NCBI GenBank assembly: GCA_040007095.1
Contig: JBDTVS010000150.1
Location: 1 to 62,813, forward strand
Origin: JBDTVS01 sp040007095
Lineage (GTDB): Bacteria > Acidobacteriota > Vicinamibacteria > Vicinamibacterales > CAVVIG01
Length of the DNA stretch: 62,813 nucleotides
Direction: 5' to 3'
This document shows positions 42,350 to 51,004 of this stretch, in pieces. Position numbers and translations under genes: made by a program. The first letter of the stretch is position 1, and each line of letters begins with the position of its first letter. Under the pieces are notes generated by a model. It had not been told where the DNA came from. It worked only from the letters and a program-made list of their open reading frames with translations, and ran no database searches.

Positions 42350-44628
42350 GGCACGTACGGTTGCGGGTTCAACCCGTCTTCCGGGAGTGGGCGCGGAAGC
42401 CAACCGAGCCGGACCGGCACGTCGTAGAGCCGGCCAGGCGCGAAGCGTGTCCAGACGGGCCGCAGGCCGGGTATGACCACCTTGACCACGGGCAAACCGA
42501 TATCCGCGCGAGTGGCGTCCAGCACCAGGAACTCGAGTCCGCGCTCCTCGACGAGGGACTGACCGCGGAGCACGTCCTCGCGCAGGTCGCTGCTGGGCAC
42601 GTAGCGGAAGCTGTCGCGCGTGCGCGCCGGCTCGTCGTTTGGCACCAGATACGGATGGTCCGCCAGCGTGGCTGTTTGGGCCCAGTCCAAGGCATCTGGA
42701 TCGTCGACAGGGTGTTGACCTCCTGCCGCCAATGCGGCCGCGCCGGTGAGGGCGAGGTTCTGGTTGAGCTCCGTTACGGCGCGAAGCAGAGCGGTGCGCG
42801 GATCGAAGTGCGCCCCGAACCCTCGCAGGATCGCTTCGCCGGAACGGCCCACACGCCGTGAGATGGCGCCGAACGTCGCGACGCCGAGATCGGTGGTCAG
42901 GTCCAGGACCCACCATTCGCGGTCGAGCGACTGGTAGTGTCGACCGAGATCCCTGAGATACGGATCGTCGAAGCTGTCGAGATCCACGGCCGGCCGGCGG
43001 ATTCGGTTATACCACCAGATGCTGACGCCATCACGCTCGACCAACTCCAGGAACCCCTGCAGGATCGCCTCCTCGAGCGTGTTGCCGGCCGCACCGCCAC
43101 TCGATTCCGCGTAGGCATGACGCGGGCGGTCAGCCTGATCTGGGTACCCAGCGAAGATCAATTCGGTCGGCAGGTGCTTGAAGCGCCGTTCGGTCAGCGA
43201 CCAGATCGGGCTCCAGTCGAATCGCGCGTTCTCGTCCAGCGGCTCGGGCACGCGATTGTAGCGCGACCCTCGAGCGTTCCAGGCGTCCCGTCGGCGATAC
43301 TGCGCGTCGCTGATGAGCAGGCAGACGTTCGGGTGAATCGCATCCGCACCAAGCTCGTGGTAGCTCGCGGTGCGCCGAATCTCGTCCCCCTGGAATTGCA
43401 GCGACCACCGCTCGAGCGCCTCGCACAGGGCGCTGGCCTGGGCCTGCGTCTCACCGATCCCCTTGCCGCTGCTCGCGCCGGCCAGCCGCCGTCGCAGGTA
43501 GAAGAGCGTGTCACGACGGCCATGGGTCCGATGCGCGGAGGAGTACGCCTGGATGAATCCAGCACCAGAAGGCACCCGCTCCAGTGACGAGACGACGCCG
43601 ACGATCGGGCTGACGTGGTGGCTGAACCGCGCAAGCGTTTCCTCGGGAGGCGAGATGCGGTGTCCGCCATCGGCCGTGAACCGCTTGGGCCGGCTGTTCA
43701 GGATCAGTGGCAATGGCGCCCGAGTCGCGCGTACATCTGTATCGCCGCAGCAACGGCACTGCGGGCGGCGCGTCAGGACGTGTTGGCGCAGGTCCAGTGC
43801 CTGCAGGTCCAGCGTCTGCACGGCGCCGAGCGTGGGCTGAGTCTCCGCGCCGCCGAGTGCCCGCGCCACTTCGAGCGTGACCAGTCGCAATGCCGCGCCG
43901 ACGGACGCCTTCAGGGCGCCGCGCGCCACCGGGAAAGGAGACGTGGATCCGCCTGCGCGATGCTGGAGGAACGCCTCGACCTCGCGATTGGCGCGCAGGC
44001 GATGCGCCAGGCATTCCCAGCAGCCGGTATGACCGGGGCGGAACAGCGGGCCGATCCAGGGGAGCGTGCCGAACGGTTTGACGAGCAGCCAGGACCGGCC
44101 GCTTGTCAGCGCAGCCGCGTTGAGATCGGCCAGGCCAGGTTCGAGGTGATCCGTCGCGATCGCAATCGTGAAAACGCCATCGGCGACGACTCGCGTGCCG
44201 AGTCGCGAGAGCATGTCGGTCAGCGTTTCGAGCGCCGACACGGATGGCGAACCGAAGGAGACGAGCGAGACGGAGCTCGACTCGACTCGTGCCTGAGCGG
44301 CGACGGGATCGAGGTCGAGGGCAGACCAGAACGCCGCCTGCGCCAGAGTCACCGAGCCGTCGACATCAATCAGATAACCTGACGTCCGAAGACGGATCAG
44401 GGCGTAGTAGATCTCCGCGACTTGCGCCCGATCGGTCAGCAGATCCACGATCTCGTCAGCCGTGCGCTGCCCGTCGAGCAGCGGCATCACGAGCGTGAAG
44501 ATGTGACCGTGCAGAGCGGCGTGTCCGCGTTCTGAGAGCACGATCATGCTGTCTCGATCGAGCGGCTCGACCCGATACGGCGGCTTGAGCAGCAGCCTCT
44601 TCGCCGGTAAAACTCCAGGCGCCGTCAT
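42346..44628 (-). CDS. YcaO cyclodehydratase fused to an E1-like leader-binding domain (copy 1)
   Basis: A 760-residue fusion. Residues about 1-360 are the E1-like/TOMM C domain, with a winged-helix leader-binding start (ILDVDGSVTL region) and a probable zinc site in HTGCWECLAHRL and PQCRCCG. Residues about 370-760 are the YcaO ATPase (ALCEALERWSLQFQGDEIRR, ESSGGAAGNTLEEAILQGFL, ELVERDGVSIWWYNRIRRP, RFAPGRLYDVPVRLGW). Enzymes of this build use ATP to turn Cys, Ser or Thr side chains into azolines. The C-terminus reads LNPQPYVP, a variant of the PxPxP tail. The ATG overlaps the SagB stop (ATGA), so it is coupled to the oxidase. Confidence 0.93.
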   Translation of the reverse strand: MTAPGVLPAKRLLLKPPYRVEPLDRDSMIVLSERGHAALHGHIFTLVMPLLDGQRTADEIVDLLTDRAQVAEIYYALIRLRTSGYLIDVDGSVTLAQAAFWSALDLDPVAAQARVESSSVSLVSFGSPSVSALETLTDMLSRLGTRVVADGVFTIAIATDHLEPGLADLNAAALTSGRSWLLVKPFGTLPWIGPLFRPGHTGCWECLAHRLRANREVEAFLQHRAGGSTSPFPVARGALKASVGAALRLVTLEVARALGGAETQPTLGAVQTLDLQALDLRQHVLTRRPQCRCCGDTDVRATRAPLPLILNSRPKRFTADGGHRISPPEETLARFSHHVSPIVGVVSSLERVPSGAGFIQAYSSAHRTHGRRDTLFYLRRRLAGASSGKGIGETQAQASALCEALERWSLQFQGDEIRRTASYHELGADAIHPNVCLLISDAQYRRRDAWNARGSRYNRVPEPLDENARFDWSPIWSLTERRFKHLPTELIFAGYPDQADRPRHAYAESSGGAAGNTLEEAILQGFLELVERDGVSIWWYNRIRRPAVDLDSFDDPYLRDLGRHYQSLDREWWVLDLTTDLGVATFGAISRRVGRSGEAILRGFGAHFDPRTALLRAVTELNQNLALTGAAALAAGGQHPVDDPDALDWAQTATLADHPYLVPNDEPARTRDSFRYVPSSDLREDVLRGQSLVEERGLEFLVLDATRADIGLPVVKVVIPGLRPVWTRFAPGRLYDVPVRLGWLPRPLPEDGLNPQPYVP

Positions 44629-46058
44629 GGCGCGCTCCCGAGCAGCAACTCGGCGACCGACGATTCCTGGAAGTAGTCGAGACCGGCCGCCCGGGCGAAC
44701 AGTTGTGAATTGCCGTCGCCCAGGGCGCACGGAGCGAGGTGCATCGCCGTCGCGACCAGATAGACACTCTGGCAGAGGACGCCGGCGTTCTTGAGCGTCA
44801 AGGCATACGCCGACCCACTGTACTTCCAGGACGCTCGCTGGAAGCGCGATGACATCACGAGCAGCACTTGCGCGCTGCACGCCAGGACCGCGGCGCTTTC
44901 GGCGTCGCGCAGCAGCTCCTGGACCTTGTCGTCCAACCCCGCGATCTGAACCAGTGCGTGCTGCAGGGGATCGTAGTGGAAGAGGCCCGTGTCGAGGCCG
45001 GCGCACGCATTGACGGCGACGTACAACTCGAGGTCGTAGACGGCGCCGCCACTTGGATATGGCCGGTCGCTGATCTGATACCCCCTGCCGTCGGCCGGCG
45101 CTGCAGGCCCCACTTTCCGGACGCGAGCCACGCGGTACAACAGCTCGCTGAGTTGTTCGAGTGTGATGGGCGAGCTCCCGTACGTGCGGAGCGAGCGACG
45201 GTCCTCGATCGCCGCGGTGAGCGTGATGTCGTCGTGCCGGAGGCGGTCGACGTCGGGCGCACTGAGCGGGATGGTCCGGCCCGGCATGGCGGGCTTGAGC
45301 ACGGGCTGCGGTGGGATCGAACCGGCGAATCGGTGGGTGGCGCCCCACTCTCCATCGTGTCGGCCACGCCGGGACCGCGTGTGGAACAGCAGGTCATGCC
45401 CCTCCCACTGCGCCAGCGTCGAGTCGCGATCCTCGGCGAGCTGGCCGGCGTCGTCCACGCTGCCGGCCATCCCCGTTGCGGCGAGCATCCCGAGAAAAGC
45501 CGCCGCCGTCTCGACCGGCAGCGCGTGCCCCAGATTCGCGGCCACGCGGCACATCTCCGCCGCGGTGGCAGGCTGGGCGAGGGTCGCCAGCAGCAGTGCG
45601 GCAGTCGGACTCAACATCGTGACCCTGACGGTTGAGACGGGCGACTCGACGATCATGCCGTCGCGGCTCCACCGGCAATGCGCGAATCGTGAGATCCGAA
45701 AACGCGACTCTGGTGTCGCCGGTGCCACGTCGAACCGCCAGCCTCCCGCCATCGGCTCGACTTCCACCCAAGGCGCGCCCCCGACCGCGAGCGTGTAGCG
45801 AAGCAGCCCCCGCTCACCCCAGGTGCGCAGGTAGTAGTAGAGGCGGGCGAGACCGTCCGGACCCTCGTGCTGGACGCTCATCTCGCCGAGCTCGTCCTCG
45901 CTGGCCCCGTGAGTCGCAAGGACGCCGATGACCGCCGCGAGGCCCGGCGTGCGCTCTACCCACCGGGGAGCAGTTCGCGGGTCGATCAGTGCAATCCCGC
46001 CATCGCACTCGGACGCCGAAACGTCCCGGCGGAACTTGACCAGGGTCGAGGAAATCAT
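44625..46058 (-). CDS. SagB-type azoline dehydrogenase (nitroreductase fold)
   Basis: A 477-residue flavoprotein. The N-terminal half (about 1-240) is a family-specific region. The FMN-binding nitroreductase half has IEDRRSLRTYGSSPITLEQL, DRPYPSGGAVYDLELYVAV and ASWKYSGSAYALTLKNAG, then LAPCALGDGNSQLFA. These are the conserved SagB/McbC patterns. In TOMM pathways this enzyme oxidises azolines to aromatic azoles using FMN. It is the first gene of a four-gene coupled operon with YcaO copy 1, the radical SAM enzyme and DUF6065. The hypothetical gene at 46328 lies divergently upstream. Confidence 0.9.
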   Translation of the reverse strand: MISSTLVKFRRDVSASECDGGIALIDPRTAPRWVERTPGLAAVIGVLATHGASEDELGEMSVQHEGPDGLARLYYYLRTWGERGLLRYTLAVGGAPWVEVEPMAGGWRFDVAPATPESRFRISRFAHCRWSRDGMIVESPVSTVRVTMLSPTAALLLATLAQPATAAEMCRVAANLGHALPVETAAAFLGMLAATGMAGSVDDAGQLAEDRDSTLAQWEGHDLLFHTRSRRGRHDGEWGATHRFAGSIPPQPVLKPAMPGRTIPLSAPDVDRLRHDDITLTAAIEDRRSLRTYGSSPITLEQLSELLYRVARVRKVGPAAPADGRGYQISDRPYPSGGAVYDLELYVAVNACAGLDTGLFHYDPLQHALVQIAGLDDKVQELLRDAESAAVLACSAQVLLVMSSRFQRASWKYSGSAYALTLKNAGVLCQSVYLVATAMHLAPCALGDGNSQLFARAAGLDYFQESSVAELLLGSAP

Positions 46059-46327
46059 CGGGCCCCGGCCGTCACCACGCTCCGCGCCCGCGTTCGATTC
46101 GCCCTGCCGCTTTCAACAGCGTCGTCAGCATGTCTTGGTGTCCGGGGGAGTAGCGGGACGATTATTGATCGTCTTTCTTCATGCGCAAGGAGACAGGCGC
46201 TACCTCATCCCGCAATGCGTGATCAGAACAACGCCTGGCGGGCACGCCCGGTTGAACCTGAGCCCGGCGCCGCGTAAGCTAGCGCGGCCGTGCGACGATA
46301 CAGCACCGGACTCACGGGGCCTGACGA

Positions 46328-47038
46328 ATGCTGAACATCGAGAACCTGTTTTATTCGTTTCGGCTCGCGGACGTTCCGAAGCTGGCCGACGTCTTCGCGG
46401 CCGCGCGGACGCATTCTGTGATTCCGCAGGATTTCGATCCTGACTACTTCGTCACTCGCTCCGACGCGGAAACAAGCGCGTTGCGCCGATCCCTCGACCT
46501 CATGCCCGACGAGCGCTCGATCCTCAAGGCAGAGGAAGCGCACTCCATCGAGAAGTGGCGTGAATTTTCGAGCTCGGTCTCGACGCGCGCCGCGCAAGCG
46601 CAGGAGATCCCGGCGCCTTCAACATCGCCAGGAACGGCCATCAACTACGCCGTCAAGCAAGGCTTCGTGAGCTTCGGCGGCGTGGAAACACGACTCGCCG
46701 AGGTTGCCACGGCGGTCGCCGATCTCTTCGGGGAGCCATGTCGCGTTCAAGGCGACTTCTACTATCCCAGGCTCGGCTTCCGCACCTGGCACACGAACCG
46801 GTTCGATCCCCCGGGATGGCGAATGTACATCGTCGACGTCGACGTGCCTCGCCGATCATACTTTCGCGTGAAGGTGCCCGCGACGGGCGAAATCCGCACC
46901 GAATGGGACGATGAGGGCACGGTCAACTTCTTCTTGATCGACCCGGCCCGCGTGTTGTGGCACTGCATTGGTTCGGAGACGAACCGATGGAGCAAGGGCT
47001 TCAAGGTCCCTGCGGACTGGCAGTGCCGCGTGCTCTAG
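46328..47038 (+). CDS. Uncharacterised protein, possible cupin/2OG-type oxygenase
   Basis: A 236-residue protein without a strong domain match by eye. The C-terminal half has FYYPRLGFRTWHTNRFDPPG, GWRMYIVDVD, NFFLIDPARVLWHCIG and NRWSKGFKVP. A first histidine in WHTN, a second in LWHC and a late arginine recall double-stranded beta-helix iron oxygenases such as aspartyl hydroxylase-like enzymes, though the usual HxD is HxN here. The N-terminal part is helical. It lies divergent to the SagB operon, inside the RiPP locus, and its stop codon forms the left edge of repeat copy B. A tailoring role is an inference. Confidence 0.5.
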   Translation: MLNIENLFYSFRLADVPKLADVFAAARTHSVIPQDFDPDYFVTRSDAETSALRRSLDLMPDERSILKAEEAHSIEKWREFSSSVSTRAAQAQEIPAPSTSPGTAINYAVKQGFVSFGGVETRLAEVATAVADLFGEPCRVQGDFYYPRLGFRTWHTNRFDPPGWRMYIVDVDVPRRSYFRVKVPATGEIRTEWDDEGTVNFFLIDPARVLWHCIGSETNRWSKGFKVPADWQCRVL

Positions 47039-47200
47039 TGTCCTGCGTTCGACGGTTTAGTACACGGCTTCCGGCGCGCGGCGCCCGCATGGCAAGGCGC
47101 GACGACCGAGGATACCGGGAGTATCTGAGGGAGGAGCAACGCCGCCAGGCGGGATGCCCCGCCCGGAAGACGTCCTAAAGCGTCGGACGCAGGACACTAG
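47035..47200. repeat. Palindromic intergenic repeat, copy B
   Basis: A 166-base element with CTAG at each end and arms TGTCCTGCGTTCGACG and CGTCGGACGCAGGACA. The central hairpin is GATAC-CGGGA-GTATC. It is nearly identical to copy A except for the missing insert. It separates convergent genes. The left CTAG overlaps the stop codon of the 46328 gene and the right end is 15 bases from the aldolase stop. Confidence 0.87.
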
Positions 47201-47215
47201 CACGCCGACTGCCCC

Positions 47216-47989
47216 TCAGCTTGCGTAGTCCGGTTCCAGCCGGTCCAACCGCCGCTTGAGCGCCGCCCACAACAGTGCGTTGCCGGTCGCGCGGCCGGTG
47301 GTCATGAAGCCACCGCGCTGTCTCATCGCAGCGTCGACGATGTCTGGTGGCAGGTGATTCAACTCCGCACCACCGCTTTGCGCGGCGATCTGAAACTTGC
47401 ACGCCCGCTCCAGCCTGACCATCCGCGCGAACATGTCGGCGACGGTCGTGCCGATGGTGAGCGTGCCGTGGTTGCGGAGGATCAGCATCGTGCCGTCGCC
47501 CAGGCTTTGCACCAGACGCTCACGCTCGTCGAGATCACGCCCGATGCCCTCGAAGTCGTGGTAGCGCAGCTCGTAGTACGGCATCGCCAGGGCCATTTGC
47601 GTCAGCGGCAACAGGCCCTGCTTCTGCGACGCGACAGCCACGCCTTCGCGCGTGTGGCAGTGCATGACCGCGTGCGCGTCCTTGTGGTGCATGTGAATGG
47701 CGCTGTGCGTGAGGAATCCAGCGAAAGGTACTCCGTGCGGGGATTCACTCAGCTGGTTGCCGTCGATGTCACACGTGATGAGCGACGACGCGGTGATTTC
47801 ATCGAACAGCAAGCCATAGGGATTGATGAGAAAGTGATCGTCGGTGCCAGGCACGCGGCACGAGATGTGTGTGCCCAGCATGTCCGACCAACCCATCATG
47901 TGGCACAACCGGTACGCCGCGGCGAGATCGACGCGGGCGTTCCACTCTTCCGTGTCTGTCATGTCTGTGCGGACGTTCGTGACGCTCAT
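47216..47989 (-). CDS. Class II aldolase/adducin family protein
   Basis: A 257-residue protein started at MSVTNVRTDM. It has the family's conserved glycines and metal histidines: GTHISCRVPGTDDHFLINPY, then HMHHKDAHAVMHCHTREG (the zinc histidine pair), and ILRNHGTLTIGTTVADMF with the third histidine. The fold is that of fuculose-phosphate aldolase and related enzymes. Substrate unclear. It sits between the two halves of the RiPP locus, about 180 bases downstream of YcaO copy 2 on the same strand. It could be an unrelated metabolic gene. Confidence 0.85.
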   Translation of the reverse strand: MSVTNVRTDMTDTEEWNARVDLAAAYRLCHMMGWSDMLGTHISCRVPGTDDHFLINPYGLLFDEITASSLITCDIDGNQLSESPHGVPFAGFLTHSAIHMHHKDAHAVMHCHTREGVAVASQKQGLLPLTQMALAMPYYELRYHDFEGIGRDLDERERLVQSLGDGTMLILRNHGTLTIGTTVADMFARMVRLERACKFQIAAQSGGAELNHLPPDIVDAAMRQRGGFMTTGRATGNALLWAALKRRLDRLEPDYAS

Positions 47990-48174
47990 GACGGGCTCTC
48001 TTGAAGTGTGCATGAGGCCCCACCGGTGCCTTCCGACCCACTCGCGGACGGCCGGGCTGGCAGCCTACTGCGTGTGTGACAAGCGTGCAGTCGTGCTTCT
48101 CTCAAATACTTCGCGAGTTCTTGAACCACAAAGAACGAAGGGCGGGTTCGGACCCTCCCGTTACTCGAAATTGC

Positions 48175-50463
48175 CTAGCGAAACATCGGGATGGGATTCA
48201 GGTGCTCCTCGGCCGTGGGGCTCTCGAGCCAACCGAGCTGTACGGGCACTTCGAACAGGCGGCCTGGCGCAAAGCGCGCGTAGTGGTGGCGCAGCCCGGG
48301 AGCGGTCACCTTCACGACCGGCAGCCCGACGTCGGATCGCGTTTGATCGAGCATCAGCAGTTCGAGGCCGCGCGCTTCGAGAATCGACTGGCAACGCAGC
48401 ACGTCCGCCCAGATATCGTGATTCTCCCAATCGTCGAAGTCCCGCCGTCGACGGGCGGGCCCGTCCGCCGGTCGCACGAAGGGCTGGTTGGCACATGTGG
48501 CCGTGCCCCACCAGCGACGATGATCCGGGTCGTCGGACGGGTGCACCTGTTGGTCGTCCAGGCGCAGGGACGACGCCGCAAACTGGTTGAGCTCGGTGCA
48601 CGCGTGCAGCAGAGCAATGCGGGCATCCACGTGTGCCCCGATGCCGAACATGATTCGCTCGGACGGCGCGTCGGACGGAGCGGCGCCTGACGCATCGACG
48701 AGCCGGGACAAGACGGCGATCACGGGGACGTGCAGGTCGGTCGTCAGATCGAGCGCCCAGAGCTGACGTCCTGCCTCATGGTGCCGGCGTCGAAGATCAT
48801 CGAGGAACCGTTCGTCGAAACTGTCGAGATCGACGGCGGGTCGTTGCAAACGGTTGTACCACCAGATGCCGACGCTGTCGCGCTCGACCAGCTCGACGAT
48901 GCCCTGGAGGATGGCCTCTTCCGGAGAGTTGCCGGCCGCGCAGCCGTTCGAATCGGCGAAACAGTATCGGACCCCGCCGCGACGCGGCACCCCGTAGTAG
49001 AGAAACTCCGTCGGGAGGTACTTGTATCGCTGTTCGGTGAGCGACCACGCTGGTGACCAGTCGATCTCCGTATGCTCATCGAGGCGCTGAGGGAAGAAGT
49101 TGAAACGACTCCCTCCGGCGTTCAGTTCATCGTGGTGGTCGTACTGCGCCGCACTGAAGAGCATGCAGGCGTTCGGGTCGATGCCGAGCTCACCGAGGGC
49201 CTTGCGAGTCGTCGTCCGGCGGATTTCATCACCTTGGAACATGCCGGAATAGCGCTCGAGCGCTTCGCAGAGGGCGCTTGCGCGGGCTTGAGCGTCGGTC
49301 ATGCCATTGCCGCTGCAGCTCGTCGCCAGCCAACGGCGAAGACCCGCCAGATTGTCACGACGGCCTCCGAGGTTCACAGCCGCGTCGTAGACGAATCCAA
49401 ACGGACGATCGACATCATCAGCAGGCGCGAGCGCGGACACCACACCCGTGATCGGACTGATGTGGTGCTCGAAACGCGCAAGCGTCTCGTTCGGCGTGGC
49501 CGAACGGTGGCCTCCGTCGATGGTAAATCGCTTGGGCCGACTCCCAAGGACAGGTGGCGCCGGTGCCCGAGCCGGGTCGCGGTCAGCCGTGCCACACGCC
49601 GGGCAGGTCGGCCGGCGAGTCAGCGTGTGCCGGACGGTCTTGAGCGCCAGCAGATCGAGCGTCACGACCGCGTCGAGCATCGCATTCGGCGCATCGCTGC
49701 TGGTGGCCACGAGCGCGCCCACCACTTCTAGCGCCAAGAGGTTCACTGCGAGGTCCGCACCCAGGGCGCCGTGTCCTGAACGGGCAGCGCCGATCCCCTC
49801 CTCGGGACGAGTGGAGCGGAGGAACGCCTCGACCTCGCGATGGCCGCGCAGACGCTGCGCCAGGCACTCCCAGCAGGCCGTTCGGCCGGGTTGGAACAGC
49901 GGGCCGAACCAAAGAGTCGAGCCGGTTGGCTTGGCGATCAGCCACGGCCGACCCATCGCGATTGCCCGTGCGTTGGTCTCCTCCAGGCCGTCGCTGAGGT
50001 AGTCGTCGGTGATGGCCACCTGCAGGTCCGCGTCGCGATCTACGGCGCGCACGCCGAGATCGGCGAGGGCGGCCGTGAGCGCATCGAGGCCGAGATCGCC
50101 GAACGCTGCCAGCGCTACCGTGCGTGTGGAAAGCTGTCGCTCGGTGGCCTCGGCGTCGAAACCAGAGGCAGACCAGAAGATGGATCGCTCGGTTCGTTCG
50201 ATTGTGCCGTCGACGAGATGGCCCGCGCGCTGAAGTCGATCGAGCGCATAGTAGACTTCGGCCGGCGAGACCTTCCCCTCCAGGCGGTCGACGATCTCCT
50301 CGGCAGTGAACCGGCCGTCGAGGTACGGCGCGACCTCACAATAGATCGTGCCCTGGAGGACGATGTGCTGCCGCTCTGACAGCAGGAACACGCCTTCCGG
50401 TTCCGCCACCGCGATGCAGTACGAGGGCCGGAAGGCCGGCTTCTTCGGCAGAGCGGTCGTCAT
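48175..50463 (-). CDS. YcaO cyclodehydratase fused to an E1-like leader-binding domain (copy 2)
   Basis: A 762-residue paralogue of the enzyme at 42346-44628 with the same layout. The E1-like half has the zinc-type cysteines in RTACWECLAQRL and TCPACGTAD. The YcaO half has ALCEALERYSGMFQGDEIRR, ADSNGCAAGNSPEEAILQGI, VELVERDSVGIWWYNRL and RFAPGRLFEVPVQLGW. The C-terminus is LNPIPMFR, which lacks the last proline of the PxPxP-type tail that copy 1 nearly keeps. The gene follows the precursor on the same strand, with a hairpin in the 246-base gap. Two such fusions may act on different residues or form a heteromer. Confidence 0.92.
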   Translation of the reverse strand: MTTALPKKPAFRPSYCIAVAEPEGVFLLSERQHIVLQGTIYCEVAPYLDGRFTAEEIVDRLEGKVSPAEVYYALDRLQRAGHLVDGTIERTERSIFWSASGFDAEATERQLSTRTVALAAFGDLGLDALTAALADLGVRAVDRDADLQVAITDDYLSDGLEETNARAIAMGRPWLIAKPTGSTLWFGPLFQPGRTACWECLAQRLRGHREVEAFLRSTRPEEGIGAARSGHGALGADLAVNLLALEVVGALVATSSDAPNAMLDAVVTLDLLALKTVRHTLTRRPTCPACGTADRDPARAPAPPVLGSRPKRFTIDGGHRSATPNETLARFEHHISPITGVVSALAPADDVDRPFGFVYDAAVNLGGRRDNLAGLRRWLATSCSGNGMTDAQARASALCEALERYSGMFQGDEIRRTTTRKALGELGIDPNACMLFSAAQYDHHDELNAGGSRFNFFPQRLDEHTEIDWSPAWSLTEQRYKYLPTEFLYYGVPRRGGVRYCFADSNGCAAGNSPEEAILQGIVELVERDSVGIWWYNRLQRPAVDLDSFDERFLDDLRRRHHEAGRQLWALDLTTDLHVPVIAVLSRLVDASGAAPSDAPSERIMFGIGAHVDARIALLHACTELNQFAASSLRLDDQQVHPSDDPDHRRWWGTATCANQPFVRPADGPARRRRDFDDWENHDIWADVLRCQSILEARGLELLMLDQTRSDVGLPVVKVTAPGLRHHYARFAPGRLFEVPVQLGWLESPTAEEHLNPIPMFR

Positions 50464-50615
50464 CGGCGTGTACAGTCGTGCCCTGTGGTGGGAGGCGCGC
50501 TCGGATGAGATTCGAACCGGGGATCGAGCAACCAGGCACGGCGACCAACGAGGATCCGCCACGTCAGTCGCCGCGCCGCGCGAACTCCAAGAGCACGCTG
50601 CGAAATTGGACCATG

Positions 50616-50684
50616 AACCACAACGGTCACAAAGATCAACAAGAAGATCTGGAGACTCTTTGTGTTCTTCGTGTCTTCGTGGTT
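50616..50684 (-). promoter_or_regulatory. Hairpin between precursor gene and YcaO copy 2
   Basis: On the minus strand, AACCACGAAGACACGAAGAA and CACAAAGA are followed by TCTTTGTG, ACCG and TTGTGGTT. The CACAAAGA/TCTTTGTG and AACCAC/GTGGTT arms can pair. It is placed downstream of the precursor and upstream of the enzyme gene, where an attenuator would allow more precursor than enzyme. No T-run follows, so a simple terminator is not certain. The 'CACGAAGACACGAAG' phrase also occurs widely as a dispersed sequence in bacterial genomes. Confidence 0.4.
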
Positions 50685-50709
50685 CCGGATTTCGATTCTG
50701 CGACGCGTT

Positions 50710-50997
50710 CTAGCTGTCGGGGATGTGATTGCCGGCGCGTTTGGTGGCCGCGCCGAAGGCGACTCGGCCGAGCTGCTCCTCAGAGAGCTCCGACTCCTTT
50801 GGCGCCGGCGGCAGCGTCAGATACCGCAGCGTGTCGGTGTTCTCGACGACCTTGACCTGGACTCCTGGGCCATAGTCGATGCCCTCTTCCTTGAGGACAG
50901 CGGTGCTATCCTCCAGGAGCCGGGCCTTGTACGCCGGATCGGACCAAGCCTTGGCCACGACCTGGCCGACCTCACGTGACCATCGAGTGCTTTCCAT
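50710..50997 (-). CDS. RiPP precursor with nitrile-hydratase-like leader (NHLP)
   Basis: A 95-residue precursor. Residues about 1-72 are homologous in pattern to the nitrile hydratase alpha-subunit leader (NHLP): VVAKAWSDPAYKARLLEDST, then AVLKEEGIDYGPGVQVKVVE, DTLRYLTLPPAP and ESELSEEQLGRVAFGA. The 'ELSEEQL' segment before a small-residue cleavage site is typical. Cutting after the Gly-Ala would leave ATKRAGNHIPDS, a 12-residue core with one Thr, one Ser and no Cys. A strong ribosome-binding site precedes the ATG. The open frame continues upstream to 51753, but this start has the RBS and the family's length. It is very probably the substrate of the YcaO, SagB and C39 transporter genes. Confidence 0.88.
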   Translation of the reverse strand: MESTRWSREVGQVVAKAWSDPAYKARLLEDSTAVLKEEGIDYGPGVQVKVVENTDTLRYLTLPPAPKESELSEEQLGRVAFGAATKRAGNHIPDS

Positions 50998-51004
50998 GTA
51001 TTCG

